A stretch of DNA of 64,000 bases from Pseudomonas syringae (GTDB lineage Bacteria; Pseudomonadota; Gammaproteobacteria; Pseudomonadales; Pseudomonadaceae): NCBI RefSeq assembly GCF_023278085.1, contig NZ_CP066265.1, positions 1,208,501-1,272,500 of the forward strand, given 5' to 3'. The notes beneath the pieces were generated by a model. It was not told the DNA's origin, did not search any database, and saw only the letters and a list, made by a program, of their open reading frames with translations. Shown piece by piece: positions 1 to 8,887 of the stretch. The stretch's first letter is position 1, and each line of letters begins with the position of its first letter. A program made the position numbers and the translations under genes.

Positions 1-36
1 TCCAGCCTTTTTAGTCGTGCCCCCGAACCGAAGCCA

Positions 37-2181
37 ATGATCAGTACCGAACTCAAAACCCAGATCCAGGGCGCTTACTCGCGTTTCCTCGAAGCCAAGA
101 GCCTCAAGCCGCGCTACGGCCAGCGATTGATGATCGCTGAAGTCGCCAGGGTGCTGGGGGACATTGATACCGATGAAGAGGGCCGTCGTTCGGGCGACCC
201 GGCCGTTGTAGCGGTCGAGGCGGGCACCGGCACCGGCAAAACCGTGGCGTACGCCATCGCTTCGATTCCGACGGCCAAGGCGGCGGGCAAGCGGCTGGTC
301 ATTGCCACGGCCACCGTCGCGCTACAGGAGCAGATCGTCTACAAGGACCTGCCGGACCTGATGCGCAACAGCGGTCTGAACTTCACTTTCGCCCTGGCCA
401 AGGGGCGCGGCCGTTACATGTGCCTGTCCAAACTCGACATGCTGTTGCAGGAAAGTGACGCGACCAACGCGACCGCGCAGCTGTTCGAAGAAGAAGGCTT
501 CAAGATCGAAGTCGATGAAGCCAGTCAGAAACTGTTCACCACGATGTTGCAGAAGCTGGCCGGCAACAAATGGGACGGTGACCGCGACAGCTGGCCTCAG
601 GAATTGGCCGATCAGGACTGGGCACGCGTCACCACCGATCACAGCCAGTGCACCAATCGCCATTGTCCGAATTTCCAGCAGTGCGCCTTCTACAAGGCGC
701 GAGAAGGCATGGGCAAGGTCGATGTAATCGTCACCAACCATGACATGGTGCTGGCTGACCTGGCGCTCGGCGGCGGGGCTGTGCTGCCAGACCCGCGTGA
801 CACGCTGTACGTGTTCGACGAAGGCCATCACCTGCCGGACAAGGCCATCGGCCACTTTGCCCATTACACCCGCTTGAAATCGACCGCCGACTGGCTGGAA
901 CAGACCGCCAAGAACCTCGCCAAGCTGCTGGCTCAGCATCCATTGCCCGGCGATCTGGGCAAGCTGATCGAGCAGGTGCCGGAGCTGGCCCGCGAGATCA
1001 AGGGCCATCAGCAGTTCATGTTCGGCGCCTGTGAGCAACTGGCCGATTTTCGTGCCGGTGAAGACATGCAGGGGCGCGAGCGCCCGCGTCACCGTTTTGT
1101 CGGCGGCGTTATTCCCGAGCATATCCGCGAGATGGGTATCGAACTGAAAAAGGGTTTTGCGCGACTCGACGATCTGTTTACGCGCCTGACTGAATTGCTT
1201 AAAGAAGGCATGGACGGCGAGGTCAACATCGGCATTGCCAGCCATCAGGCCGAAGAATGGTATCCGCTGTTCGGCAGTCTGCTGGCCCGTGCCCATGGCA
1301 ACTGGGAGTTGTGGACGGCCTTCACCGCCGAAGACCCCGAAGACAACCCGCCGATGGCGCGTTGGCTGACCCTGGCCGACAGCGGTGCGCTGTTCGATAT
1401 CGAGGTCAACGCCAGCCCGATTCTGGCTGCCGAAATGCTGCGCCGTAACCTGTGGAACATTGCTTATGGTGCGCTGGTGACCTCGGCTACCCTGACTGCG
1501 CTGGGCAAGTTCGACCGCTATCGCATGCGTGCCGGCCTGCCGAAATGTGCCGTGACTGCCGTCGTGCCCAGCCCGTTCCATCATGCCGATGCCGGCGTGC
1601 TGCGGGTCCCGGACCTCAAAGCCGATCCGCGCGATTCGGTGGCGCACACGGCGGCGATCATTCGTGATCTGCCCGGCCTGGTGGAAGGCTCGCGGGGCAC
1701 GCTGGTGTTGTATTCCTCGCGCAAGCAGATGCAGGACGTTTTCGATGGCCTGGACCGCGACTGGCGCAAGCAGGTGTTCATTCAGGGCAATCTGTCCAAG
1801 CAGGAGACCCTCAACAAGCACAAGGCGCGGGTCGACAGCGGCGAGTCCAGCGTGTTGTTCGGGCTCGCCAGCTTTGCCGAAGGCGTGGATTTGCCCGGTG
1901 CCTATTGCGAGCATGTGGTGATCGCCAAGATTCCATTCGCGGTGCCGGACGATCCGGTCGAGGCGGCGCTGGCCGAATGGATCGAGGCACGCGGCGGCAA
2001 CCCGTTCATGGAAATCGCCGTGCCCGACGCGTCGCTGCGTCTGGTGCAGGCCTGTGGCCGCTTGCTGCGTACTGAAGAGGACCGCGGCACCATCACGCTG
2101 CTGGACCGCCGGGTCGTCACCCAGCGTTACGGCAAGGCGATTCTCAACGCGCTGCCACCGTTTCGTCGCGAGATATCCTGA
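37..2181 (+). CDS. dinG: ATP-dependent DNA helicase DinG
   Basis: This 714-residue protein is an XPD-like superfamily 2 helicase, a 5'-3' DNA helicase of the damage response that can unwind R-loops and forked DNA. The Walker A motif AGTGTGKT is at residues 62-69 and the DEGH box at 261-264. Four cysteines at about 129, 205, 210 and 216 have the spacing of the iron-sulphur cluster ligands of this family. A motif VI-like QACGRLLR lies near the C-terminus. Length matches Pseudomonas DinG. The ATG at 37 gives the full N-terminus. No LexA box can be judged because only 36 bases lie upstream. The identification rests on the motif set and length. Confidence 0.95.
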   Translation: MISTELKTQIQGAYSRFLEAKSLKPRYGQRLMIAEVARVLGDIDTDEEGRRSGDPAVVAVEAGTGTGKTVAYAIASIPTAKAAGKRLVIATATVALQEQIVYKDLPDLMRNSGLNFTFALAKGRGRYMCLSKLDMLLQESDATNATAQLFEEEGFKIEVDEASQKLFTTMLQKLAGNKWDGDRDSWPQELADQDWARVTTDHSQCTNRHCPNFQQCAFYKAREGMGKVDVIVTNHDMVLADLALGGGAVLPDPRDTLYVFDEGHHLPDKAIGHFAHYTRLKSTADWLEQTAKNLAKLLAQHPLPGDLGKLIEQVPELAREIKGHQQFMFGACEQLADFRAGEDMQGRERPRHRFVGGVIPEHIREMGIELKKGFARLDDLFTRLTELLKEGMDGEVNIGIASHQAEEWYPLFGSLLARAHGNWELWTAFTAEDPEDNPPMARWLTLADSGALFDIEVNASPILAAEMLRRNLWNIAYGALVTSATLTALGKFDRYRMRAGLPKCAVTAVVPSPFHHADAGVLRVPDLKADPRDSVAHTAAIIRDLPGLVEGSRGTLVLYSSRKQMQDVFDGLDRDWRKQVFIQGNLSKQETLNKHKARVDSGESSVLFGLASFAEGVDLPGAYCEHVVIAKIPFAVPDDPVEAALAEWIEARGGNPFMEIAVPDASLRLVQACGRLLRTEEDRGTITLLDRRVVTQRYGKAILNALPPFRREIS

Positions 2182-2291
2182 GACGGAGATGAAGAGCGTT
2201 TCACATAGGTTCCCAAATCCTTCGATCGCTGGAACAATGTGCACCTCTTCAGCCTGTCGTCAGGCTCATGCTGCCAGTCAGGAGTCAGCCG

Positions 2292-3440
2292 TTGCAGATC
2301 CAGGGTCACTACGAACTTCAATTTGAAGCAGTGCGTGAAGCGTTCGCCGCGCTTTTTGACGATCCCCAGGAGCGTGGCGCAGCCTTGTGCATTCAGGTCG
2401 GCGGCCAGACGGTTGTCGATCTGTGGGCCGGTACGGCCGACAAGGACGGTGCCGAGGCCTGGCACACCGACACCATCGCCAATCTGTTTTCCTGCACCAA
2501 GACGTTCGCCAGCGTTGCTGTGCTGCAACTGGTCGAAGAAGGCAAGCTGAAGCTGGACGAGCCCGTTGCCAGGCTCTGGCCGGAATTCGCTGCGGCGGGC
2601 AAGGCGTCGATCACCTTGCGTCAGCTGCTCTGCCACCAGGCCGGTCTACCCGCGCTACGCGAGCAATTGCCCGCAGAAGCGCTTTATCAGTGGGACACCA
2701 TGACCGCGGCGCTGGCGGCCGAAGAGCCTTGGTGGACGCCGGGGCAGGGGCACGGCTATGCAGCGATCACCTACGGCTGGCTGGTGGGGGAGATGTTGCG
2801 CCGGGCCGACGGTCGCGGACCGGGCGAGTCGATTGCCGCACGCATCTCGCGTCCGCTAGGGCTGGATTTCCATGTCGGGCTGGCCGATGACCAGTTTTAT
2901 CGCGTGGCGCATATCGCGCGTGGCAAAGGCAATAATGGTGATGACGCCGCTCAGCGTGTGCTGCAAGCGACAATGCGCGAACCCGCTTCCATCACCGCCA
3001 GGGCCTTTACCAATCCGCCTTCGATCATGACCAGCACCAACAAGCCTGAATGGCGGCGCATGCAGCAGCCGGCGGCCAATGGTCATGGCAATGCGCGCAG
3101 TCTGGCAGGCTTCTATAACGGCCTGCTGGATGGCAGCCTGCTGGAAGCCGACATGCTCAATGAGCTGACCCGCGAGCACAGCATCGGTCAGGACAAAACC
3201 CTGCTGACGTCGACTCGCCTGGGGTTGGGCTGCATGCTTGATCAGCCGAGCGTGCCCAATGCCACGTATGGCCTGGGTCCCAAGGCGTTTGGGCATCCCG
3301 GCGCAGGTGGCTCGGTGGGCTTTGCCGATCCGGATCATGAAGTGGCTTTCGGCTTCGTGACCAACACGCTGGGCCCTTACATTCTGATGGACCCGAGGGC
3401 TCAGAAACTGGTCGGCAAATTGCGTGAGTGTTTGCAGTAA
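2292..3440 (+). CDS. Serine beta-lactamase family hydrolase (EstB/class C-like)
   Basis: A 382-residue protein of the beta-lactamase/esterase family, which includes class C beta-lactamases, carboxylesterases and D-aminopeptidases. The nucleophile motif S-C-T-K is at residues 67-70, and a Tyr-Gly-Trp near residue 161 occupies the Tyr-X-Asn position. No signal peptide is visible, so a cytoplasmic esterase or peptidase is likelier than an antibiotic-hydrolysing enzyme; this is inference. I chose the TTG at 2292 because GGAG at 2281-2284 sits eight bases upstream. An in-frame ATG at 2268 would add eight residues but has no comparable site. The gene follows dinG by about 110 bases and a short hairpin follows it. 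Confidence 0.8.
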   Translation: MQIQGHYELQFEAVREAFAALFDDPQERGAALCIQVGGQTVVDLWAGTADKDGAEAWHTDTIANLFSCTKTFASVAVLQLVEEGKLKLDEPVARLWPEFAAAGKASITLRQLLCHQAGLPALREQLPAEALYQWDTMTAALAAEEPWWTPGQGHGYAAITYGWLVGEMLRRADGRGPGESIAARISRPLGLDFHVGLADDQFYRVAHIARGKGNNGDDAAQRVLQATMREPASITARAFTNPPSIMTSTNKPEWRRMQQPAANGHGNARSLAGFYNGLLDGSLLEADMLNELTREHSIGQDKTLLTSTRLGLGCMLDQPSVPNATYGLGPKAFGHPGAGGSVGFADPDHEVAFGFVTNTLGPYILMDPRAQKLVGKLRECLQ

Positions 3441-3495
3441 GTATCGTCCATAAGTGCTTGTTTAATACCGACTGTCAGTTAATAGGCTGTAACCG

Positions 3496-3518
3496 GAACC
3501 GTACGACGGTTTCTTTTT
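3496..3518 (+). terminator. Short hairpin with T-run after the beta-lactamase-family gene
   Basis: The arms at 3497-3502 (AACCGT) and 3506-3511 (ACGGTT) form a six-pair stem with a three-base loop, followed by TCTTTTT. This looks like a small intrinsic terminator for the upstream hydrolase gene. The stem is short, so confidence is modest. Confidence 0.45.
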
Positions 3519-3593
3519 CCAACTGCGTCTTTATGCGTGTTATACGGACATAGTCACGTTCCCCTGTCTGATCAAAACCGTTGCGGGTTATCC

Positions 3594-4757
3594 ATGTCGT
3601 CTAATAAAAGCCTCGTTCTTGCACTGTGCATTGCCGTTACCGGCTGTGCTCAAACTCCTCAATCCGACTCTGCTGCAACTGGAGGCCATTGGTGGCAGTT
3701 CGGTTCCAGCAACGAGTCTGCCGATGCAGGCGCTGCTGCCAAGGCTCCGGCACCGAGCCCGGCTCCGGCTCCGGTGGCCAAGGCCGCTGCGACACCGGCC
3801 CCTGCGGCTGGCGCTGAAAGCAGCGCCCCGTGGTACTGGCCGTTCGGCTCGAACGACAACGCTCAGGTGAAACCTGATGCGGTAGCCAGCAAAGCGGCAG
3901 ACAAGCCTGCTGCGCCTGCGATGGTCGCCAAGTCCGAGACCGACACCAAGTGGTGGTGGCCGTTTGGCGCAAACGAAGGCAGCAAGGACGAGCCTAAAGG
4001 GCTGCCGATGCCTGATCCGAAAGTGACCCAGGCCTGGCTTGACGAGTACGAGCCACGTTTGCGCGCTGCCATCAAGGACAGCCCGTTCCAGCTGGAGCGT
4101 CGCGAAGACCTGCTGGCGATCACCGCGCCGGTAGACACCTCGTTCAACCCGGATCGTCCGGCCATGCTGCTGCCGAACACACTGGGTCCGATCACCCGTC
4201 TGGCGAAAGTGGTTGAAGGTGATCAGAAAACTGCCGTGCTGATTCTCGGTCATGCCGACACTTCAGGTCCTACCGAAGCCAACCAGAAGATCAGCCAGGA
4301 ACGTGCGCAGTCGGTTGCCGCGATCTTCCGTCTCAGTGGTCTGGAACGTAATCGCCTGAGCCAGCGTGGCATGGGCGCGGTCATGCCGCGTGCCGCCAAC
4401 GACAGCTTGCAGGGGCGTGCGCTCAACCGCCGCGTCGAAATCCTCATGACGCCGCAAGACACCATGCGCGTCCTGATGGCCCGTTACGCGCTGCCGCCGG
4501 TTGCACCCGTCATGGTTGCTACCCAAGACGTCAAGCCTGTCGTGCCTGCGCCAGCCGCGCCTGCCAAGAAAGCCGCCCCGGCGAAGAAAGACACGGCCAA
4601 AAAAGCTGCACCGGCCAAAGCCAGCACTGCCAAGAAAGCAGCGCCAGCCAAGACCACCGCCGCCGCGAAGAAACCGGCAGCGACCAAAACCACCGCCAAG
4701 GCCCCGGCCAAGACCACAACGCCAGCCAAGAAGGATGACAGCCAGGCCAGCAACTGA
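3594..4757 (+). CDS. OmpA-family lipoprotein with Trp-rich repeats and Lys/Ala/Pro tail
   Basis: This 387-residue predicted outer-membrane lipoprotein has a signal peptide ending in the lipobox VTGC, with the lipidated cysteine at residue 18. A Pro/Ala linker carries three copies of a Trp-X-Phe-Gly motif: WWQFG at 33-37, WYWPFG at 80-85 and WWWPFG at 120-125. An OmpA-type peptidoglycan-binding domain follows at about 205-290, with the ILGHADTSG and N-X-X-(I/L)-S-X-X-R-A features of the family. The last ~75 residues are almost entirely Lys, Ala, Pro and Thr in KKAAPAK-like repeats. An upstream frame could start at 3537, but the ATG at 3594 places the lipobox correctly. The likely role is tethering the envelope to peptidoglycan; the Trp repeats are unexplained. 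Confidence 0.85.
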   Translation: MSSNKSLVLALCIAVTGCAQTPQSDSAATGGHWWQFGSSNESADAGAAAKAPAPSPAPAPVAKAAATPAPAAGAESSAPWYWPFGSNDNAQVKPDAVASKAADKPAAPAMVAKSETDTKWWWPFGANEGSKDEPKGLPMPDPKVTQAWLDEYEPRLRAAIKDSPFQLERREDLLAITAPVDTSFNPDRPAMLLPNTLGPITRLAKVVEGDQKTAVLILGHADTSGPTEANQKISQERAQSVAAIFRLSGLERNRLSQRGMGAVMPRAANDSLQGRALNRRVEILMTPQDTMRVLMARYALPPVAPVMVATQDVKPVVPAPAAPAKKAAPAKKDTAKKAAPAKASTAKKAAPAKTTAAAKKPAATKTTAKAPAKTTTPAKKDDSQASN

Positions 4758-4797
4758 GGTCTGGCGCGGGGCGACCAGACACAACTGACCGATTCAC

Positions 4798-4822
4798 GTG
4801 CCAGCGCTCCGCGTTGGCATGC
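4798..4822. repeat. Remnant of the dispersed palindromic repeat
   Basis: The bases GTGCCAGCGCTCCGCGTTGG and the following CATGCA match one half of the repeat family seen complete at 41594-41643, in the opposite orientation. It lies between the OmpA-type lipoprotein gene and pdxH. Confidence 0.6.
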
Positions 4823-4855
4823 AGTTGTTCATGACATCTGCGCAGGAATGAAACC

Positions 4856-5503
4856 ATGACCCAGACTCTGGCCGACATGCGCCGTGACTACACGCGTGAC
4901 GGATTAACGGAAGCGCAGTCACCGGACGAGCCGTTTGCGCTCTTCCACACGTGGTTCGGCGAAGCGGTAAAGACCGAGCAACCGCCGGTCGAGGCCAATG
5001 CCATGACCCTGGCGACGGTCGATGAGCAGGGCCGTCCGCATTGCCGCGTTCTGCTGCTCAAAGGCCTTGATACCCGAGGTTTCACGTTCTTTACCAACTA
5101 CGATAGCGCCAAGGGCCAGCAACTGGCTGCACGTCCATTCGCCGCCATGACGTTTTTCTGGCCGACGCTGGAGCGCCAGGTGCGTATTGAAGGTCGGGTC
5201 GAAAAAGTCAGTGCCCAGGAATCCGATGCGTATTACCAGGTTCGTCCTCTGGGCAGCCGCCTGGGCGCCTGGGCATCGCCGCAAAGCCGGGTGATTGCCG
5301 ATCGCGACGAACTGGAAGGTCTGATCACGCAAACGCAACAACGCTTCGCTGACACTCAGCCACACTGCCCTGAACACTGGGGAGGCTACCGTCTCTTGCC
5401 CGAGCGAATCGAGTTCTGGCAGGGTAGATCCAGCCGTCTTCACGATCGTTTGAACTATCGTTGGGTAGACGCCGAGTGGACACGCGAGCGTCTCGCACCC
5501 TGA
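4856..5503 (+). CDS. pdxH: Pyridoxamine 5'-phosphate oxidase
   Basis: PdxH is an FMN-dependent cytosolic enzyme that oxidises pyridoxine 5'-phosphate or pyridoxamine 5'-phosphate to pyridoxal 5'-phosphate, the last step of vitamin B6 synthesis and salvage. The 215-residue product has the usual length. It shows the FMN-binding block around residues 60-95 ([19 protein letters not shown]) and the C-terminal signature with IEFWQG and RLHDR. The start ATG follows an AGGA sequence. The gene stands alone between two lipoprotein genes on the same strand and is probably transcribed independently. Confidence 0.95.
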   Translation: MTQTLADMRRDYTRDGLTEAQSPDEPFALFHTWFGEAVKTEQPPVEANAMTLATVDEQGRPHCRVLLLKGLDTRGFTFFTNYDSAKGQQLAARPFAAMTFFWPTLERQVRIEGRVEKVSAQESDAYYQVRPLGSRLGAWASPQSRVIADRDELEGLITQTQQRFADTQPHCPEHWGGYRLLPERIEFWQGRSSRLHDRLNYRWVDAEWTRERLAP

Positions 5504-5649
5504 TTGAATTTTTTGTCTGCCGGATCGTCTGAGCGTTATACAGGCGGTCGCTGTATGACGCCTGAATGAACTTAATTTGCGGTGCCGGGGCCGTGACAGC
5601 ACCCTTGTCGGGTAGTCTAATGGCCACTGGTTCCTCTGGAGATACCGTT

Positions 5650-6114
5650 ATGCGCAAGTCTGCTCTTCTGGTTGCTTCGTTCACTGCCCTGGCGTTGACC
5701 TTGGGCGGGTGTGCTTCGAATCTGACCGGCGATTCCTATTCCCGTGATGAAGCCAGGACCGTACAGACCGTCCGCATGGGCACCATCGAATCGCTGCGTC
5801 CGGTCAAGATCGAAGGCACCAAAACGCCAATCGGCGGCGTTGCGGGTGCAGTGGTTGGCGGTGTAGGCGGCAGCGCCATCGGTGGCGGTCGCGGTAGCGT
5901 CGTGGCTGCAGTGATTGGTGCGGTGGCAGGTGGTCTGCTGGGTTCAGCGACCGAAGAAGGCCTGACGCGCACGCAAGGTGTTGAAATCACCGTGCGTGAA
6001 GACGACGGCAGCATGCGTGCCTACGTGCAGCAGGTTCAGGAAAACGAGATTTTCCGGGTCGGCGAACGCGTGCGCATCATGAGCGTCAACGGCACCAGCC
6101 GCGTTACTCACTGA
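5650..6114 (+). CDS. Glycine-zipper (SlyB/PcpL-like) outer-membrane lipoprotein
   Basis: This 154-residue lipoprotein has a signal peptide and the lipobox LGGC (Cys 21), preceded by MRKSALLVASF. A glycine-zipper segment at about 60-100 has closely spaced Gly and Ala (GGVAGAVVGGVGGSAIGGG), typical of the two-helix SlyB/17-kDa antigen group. The C-terminal part has an SH3-like pattern. Members of this group sit in the outer membrane and respond to envelope or divalent-cation stress; a role here is inferred. The ATG at 5650 was chosen because an upstream start at 5566 would put 28 residues before the signal peptide. A strong terminator follows. Confidence 0.85.
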   Translation: MRKSALLVASFTALALTLGGCASNLTGDSYSRDEARTVQTVRMGTIESLRPVKIEGTKTPIGGVAGAVVGGVGGSAIGGGRGSVVAAVIGAVAGGLLGSATEEGLTRTQGVEITVREDDGSMRAYVQQVQENEIFRVGERVRIMSVNGTSRVTH

Positions 6115-6136
6115 TTCGCAGCACCGCATACAAAAG

Positions 6137-6165
6137 CCCCGAGCCGGAATGCTCGGGGTTTTTTA
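6137..6165 (+). terminator. Intrinsic terminator after the glycine-zipper lipoprotein
   Basis: A perfect stem CCCCGAGC/GCTCGGGG (6137-6144 and 6151-6158) with a six-base loop is followed directly by a run of six T. It lies 23 bases after the stop codon of the lipoprotein gene. Confidence 0.92.
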
Positions 6166-6204
6166 TTGCCAGGCGTGAATATTGCGCCAATTCTCTGCGG
6201 TGGC

Positions 6205-6240
6205 ATGCAGTTCTGGACGCTTCGCGTCCGATCCTGACTG
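6205..6240. repeat. Partial copy of the dispersed palindromic repeat
   Basis: The stretch with the hairpin GGACGC-TTC-GCGTCC (6215-6229) is the reverse complement of the central part of the 169-bp array unit (TCAGGATCGGACGCAGAGCG). It lies between convergent genes, downstream of a terminator. Confidence 0.65.
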
Positions 6241-6268
6241 TTAGCCGCAGCTTTTAATCATCGTGGGG

Positions 6269-7882
6269 TCAGCCCTCGATCCCCAACATATCCCGCACCA
6301 ATGCTTCCGCAATCCGGATGCCGTCCACGCCTGCAGACAGAATGCCACCCGCATAGCCAGCGCCTTCACCGGCCGGGTACAGGCCTTTGGTGTTCAGGCT
6401 CTGCAGGGTCGGGCCGCGCGTGATGCGCAGCGGGGCGGAGGTGCGGGTTTCGATACCGGTCAGCACTGCATCGTGCAGCGAAAAGCCTTTGATCTGCTTG
6501 TCGAACGCAGGCAACGCTTCACGAATGGCTTCGATGGCAAAGGCGGGCAGGGCATCAGCCAGGTCCACCAGCTTCACACCCGGCTTGTAGGAAGGTTCGA
6601 CACTGCCCAGCGCCGTGGACGCTCGGCCCGCAATGAAGTCGCCCACCAGTTGCGCCGGTGCCTCGTAGCTGCTGCCGCCCAGCAGGTAGGCGTGAGCTTC
6701 CAGGCGTTCCTGCAGTTCGATACCGGCCAGCGGGCTGCCAGGGTAGTCCTGCTCCGGAGAGATACCGACCACGATGCCCGAGTTGGCATTGCGCTCGTTG
6801 CGCGAGTACTGACTCATACCGTTGGTGACCACCCGGCCAGGCTCGGAGGTCGCAGCCACGACTGTCCCGCCAGGGCACATGCAGAAACTGTAGACCGAGC
6901 GACCGTTGCTGGCGTGATGCACCAGCTTGTAATCGGCTGCGCCCAGTTTCGGGTGACCGGCGTACTTGCCCAGGCGAGCGCGGTCGATCAGCGATTGCGG
7001 ATGCTCGATGCGGAAGCCCACCGAGAACGGCTTGGCTTCCATATACACGCCACGCCCGTGCAGCATGCGGAAGGTGTCACGGGCACTGTGGCCCAGCGCC
7101 AGAATGATGTGCCGGGACTCGATCTGCTCGCCGCTGTCCAGCTGGACGCCCAGCACCTGGCCGTCCTCGATCATCAGGTCGGTGACGCGCTGCTGAAAGC
7201 GCACTTCGCCGCCCATGGCTTCGATCTGGTGACGCATGTTTTCCACCACACCGGTCAGGCGGAACGTGCCGATGTGCGGTTTGCTGACGTAGAGGATTTC
7301 TTCCGGCGCACCGGCTTTCACGAACTCGTGCAGCACCTTGCGGCCGATGAATTTCGGGTCCTTGATCTGGCTGTACAGCTTGCCGTCGGAGAACGTCCCG
7401 GCACCGCCTTCGCCAAACTGCACATTGGACTCGGGGTTGAGCACGTTCTTGCGCCACAGCGCCCACGTGTCCTTGGTGCGCTGGCGCACTTCGGTGCCAC
7501 GCTCAAGGATGATCGGCTTGAAACCCATCTGCGCCAGCAGCAGCCCGGCGAAGATCCCGCACGGGCCGAATCCGACCACAATCGGGCGTTCGGTCAGGCC
7601 TTCGGGCGCATGGCCGACCACTTTGTAGCTGACGTCGGGCGCAGGGCCGACGTGGCGATCGTTGGCCAGTTTGCGCAACAAGGCTTCTTCATCCCTGACC
7701 TGAAAGTCGATGGTGTAGATGAAGCACAGTTCAGAGGATTTTTTACGTGCATCGTAGCTGCGCTTGAACAGGGTGAAGTCCAGCAGTTCGCTGCTGTCGA
7801 TGCCCAGACGCTGCAACAGTGCAACGCGCAGGTCTTCTTCCGGGTGATCGATCGGCAGCTTGAGTTCGGTGATTCGTAACAT
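6269..7882 (-). CDS. FAD-dependent oxidoreductase (COG2509 family)
   Basis: A 537-residue flavoprotein of the COG2509 group, often annotated as a NAD(P)/FAD-dependent oxidoreductase of unknown substrate. The dinucleotide-binding motif GFGPCG is at residues 104-109, with the acidic residue E127 in IILERG. The C-terminal region contains LYPAGEGAGYAGGI and GIRIAEALV, a second FAD-contact block. About 100 residues before the Rossmann motif form the N-terminal domain characteristic of this group. The protein is cytosolic. It is convergent with the lipoprotein gene upstream and separated by about 80 bases from the next gene on the same strand. Substrate unknown. Confidence 0.85.
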   Translation of the reverse strand: MLRITELKLPIDHPEEDLRVALLQRLGIDSSELLDFTLFKRSYDARKKSSELCFIYTIDFQVRDEEALLRKLANDRHVGPAPDVSYKVVGHAPEGLTERPIVVGFGPCGIFAGLLLAQMGFKPIILERGTEVRQRTKDTWALWRKNVLNPESNVQFGEGGAGTFSDGKLYSQIKDPKFIGRKVLHEFVKAGAPEEILYVSKPHIGTFRLTGVVENMRHQIEAMGGEVRFQQRVTDLMIEDGQVLGVQLDSGEQIESRHIILALGHSARDTFRMLHGRGVYMEAKPFSVGFRIEHPQSLIDRARLGKYAGHPKLGAADYKLVHHASNGRSVYSFCMCPGGTVVAATSEPGRVVTNGMSQYSRNERNANSGIVVGISPEQDYPGSPLAGIELQERLEAHAYLLGGSSYEAPAQLVGDFIAGRASTALGSVEPSYKPGVKLVDLADALPAFAIEAIREALPAFDKQIKGFSLHDAVLTGIETRTSAPLRITRGPTLQSLNTKGLYPAGEGAGYAGGILSAGVDGIRIAEALVRDMLGIEG

Positions 7883-7979
7883 TAAAGGGTCCAGTTTTCG
7901 GGCCGCAGGTTCAGCCCGACAGCACTACAAGAACCGGCGATTATAAGCGCTGAACCCCTTTGGCGGCGAGCCTGCCCGA

Positions 7980-8660
7980 TCAATCGTCGCGCGAGCCGCC
8001 GTAATAACCGCAGCCACGCTGGGCCTGGCCGTTGATACGCAGCTCGGCAGTCAGGTGTTGCATCGAGCCGTTTACGCTGTCGACACAGCGCTGCGGTGCT
8101 ACCCAGAGCTCGATACGCTGATTATTGGCCTCGCTGCTGATGCTGAAACTGCCGTCGGGCAGCTTTTCTTCGACATACGGCACCGCCAGTGGCTCTGCAC
8201 CTTCGCGCTCCAGGACCATGCCCTTGCCACTGACATTGACGTTCCAGGCCGGTTTATTGCCATTGACGTGCAGGGTCAGGCGCTTGAAGTTGAGGTCTTC
8301 ACACGACTGGCCGGGACGCTCGACGCGATACAGCTGGTGCAGGTCCAGCAGCCCGTCGCTGTTGCCTGCCTTGCTCGCAGTAAAGTTACCGCGCAGATCG
8401 GCAAACACCTTGCCCTTGCTGTCAGCGAGAGAAGCCGCTTCCTGAAGAACACCGGTATTGCCGCGATCCTTGACTACATAGCGACGCTGCTCGTTACACG
8501 GCTTGAACAGCAACTGACCGTTTTCGCCCGTCAGGTCGCCCTGCATACGGAGCATGCCCGCCGTGGAAACCTTCGGTTCCTCGGCCTGTTTACCTAGTAA
8601 CTGACACCCGGCAAACAGCGGTAGAAGAGCAAATACGAGGACGGAACGGGCAGCAAACAT
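7980..8660 (-). CDS. COG3650-type lipoprotein of unknown function
   Basis: A 226-residue predicted lipoprotein. The signal peptide MFAARSVLVFALLPLFAGC places the lipidated cysteine at residue 19. The mature part contains paired cysteines (FKPCNEQRRY and GQSCEDLNF, and others near the C-terminus), consistent with disulphides in the periplasm, and resembles the uncharacterised COG3650/META-like lipoproteins of pseudomonads. I chose the ATG at 8660, eight bases after GGAG; an in-frame start at 8678 lies upstream. No function is claimed. Confidence 0.75.
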   Translation of the reverse strand: MFAARSVLVFALLPLFAGCQLLGKQAEEPKVSTAGMLRMQGDLTGENGQLLFKPCNEQRRYVVKDRGNTGVLQEAASLADSKGKVFADLRGNFTASKAGNSDGLLDLHQLYRVERPGQSCEDLNFKRLTLHVNGNKPAWNVNVSGKGMVLEREGAEPLAVPYVEEKLPDGSFSISSEANNQRIELWVAPQRCVDSVNGSMQHLTAELRINGQAQRGCGYYGGSRDD

Positions 8661-8786
8661 GAGGTGGTCTCCAGACAAGTGCCGCCACGTTACTCAGACT
8701 GGAGATGCATCACAAGGGGGAAGGGCCGGAGCTGCCGCACGGGTCGCTGTATACAAGCCTTGAGTTGACTATCGCCGGGCCGCAGT

Positions 8787-8836
8787 GTGACGCGGAGCGT
8801 CACGAAAGGCGTTACCACGCGGAGCGTGGTAACGAT
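8787..8836. repeat. Dispersed palindromic repeat, complete copy
   Basis: Two adjacent hairpins: GTGACGCGGAGCGTCAC at 8787-8803 and a nine-pair palindrome at 8812-8832 around GGA. Both stems have GGA in the loop on the plus strand. It lies between the divergent COG3650 lipoprotein gene and the 3' end of livF. Confidence 0.85.
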
Positions 8837-8887
8837 AATCGCGAGTATCTACAAAACCGTTTCGGCCTCTCGGGACCTGGTCTGCGC

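Noticed and set aside
322..2244. 640-codon frame antisense to dinG
   Set aside because: Shadow of the real helicase frame; no recognisable domain, and composition is that of complemented codons.
3495..3525. GGAACC before the OmpA-type lipoprotein gene as a hrp box
   Set aside because: The second element would be CCAACTG at a spacing of 18, not CCACNNA at 15 or 16; the same bases form a short terminator.
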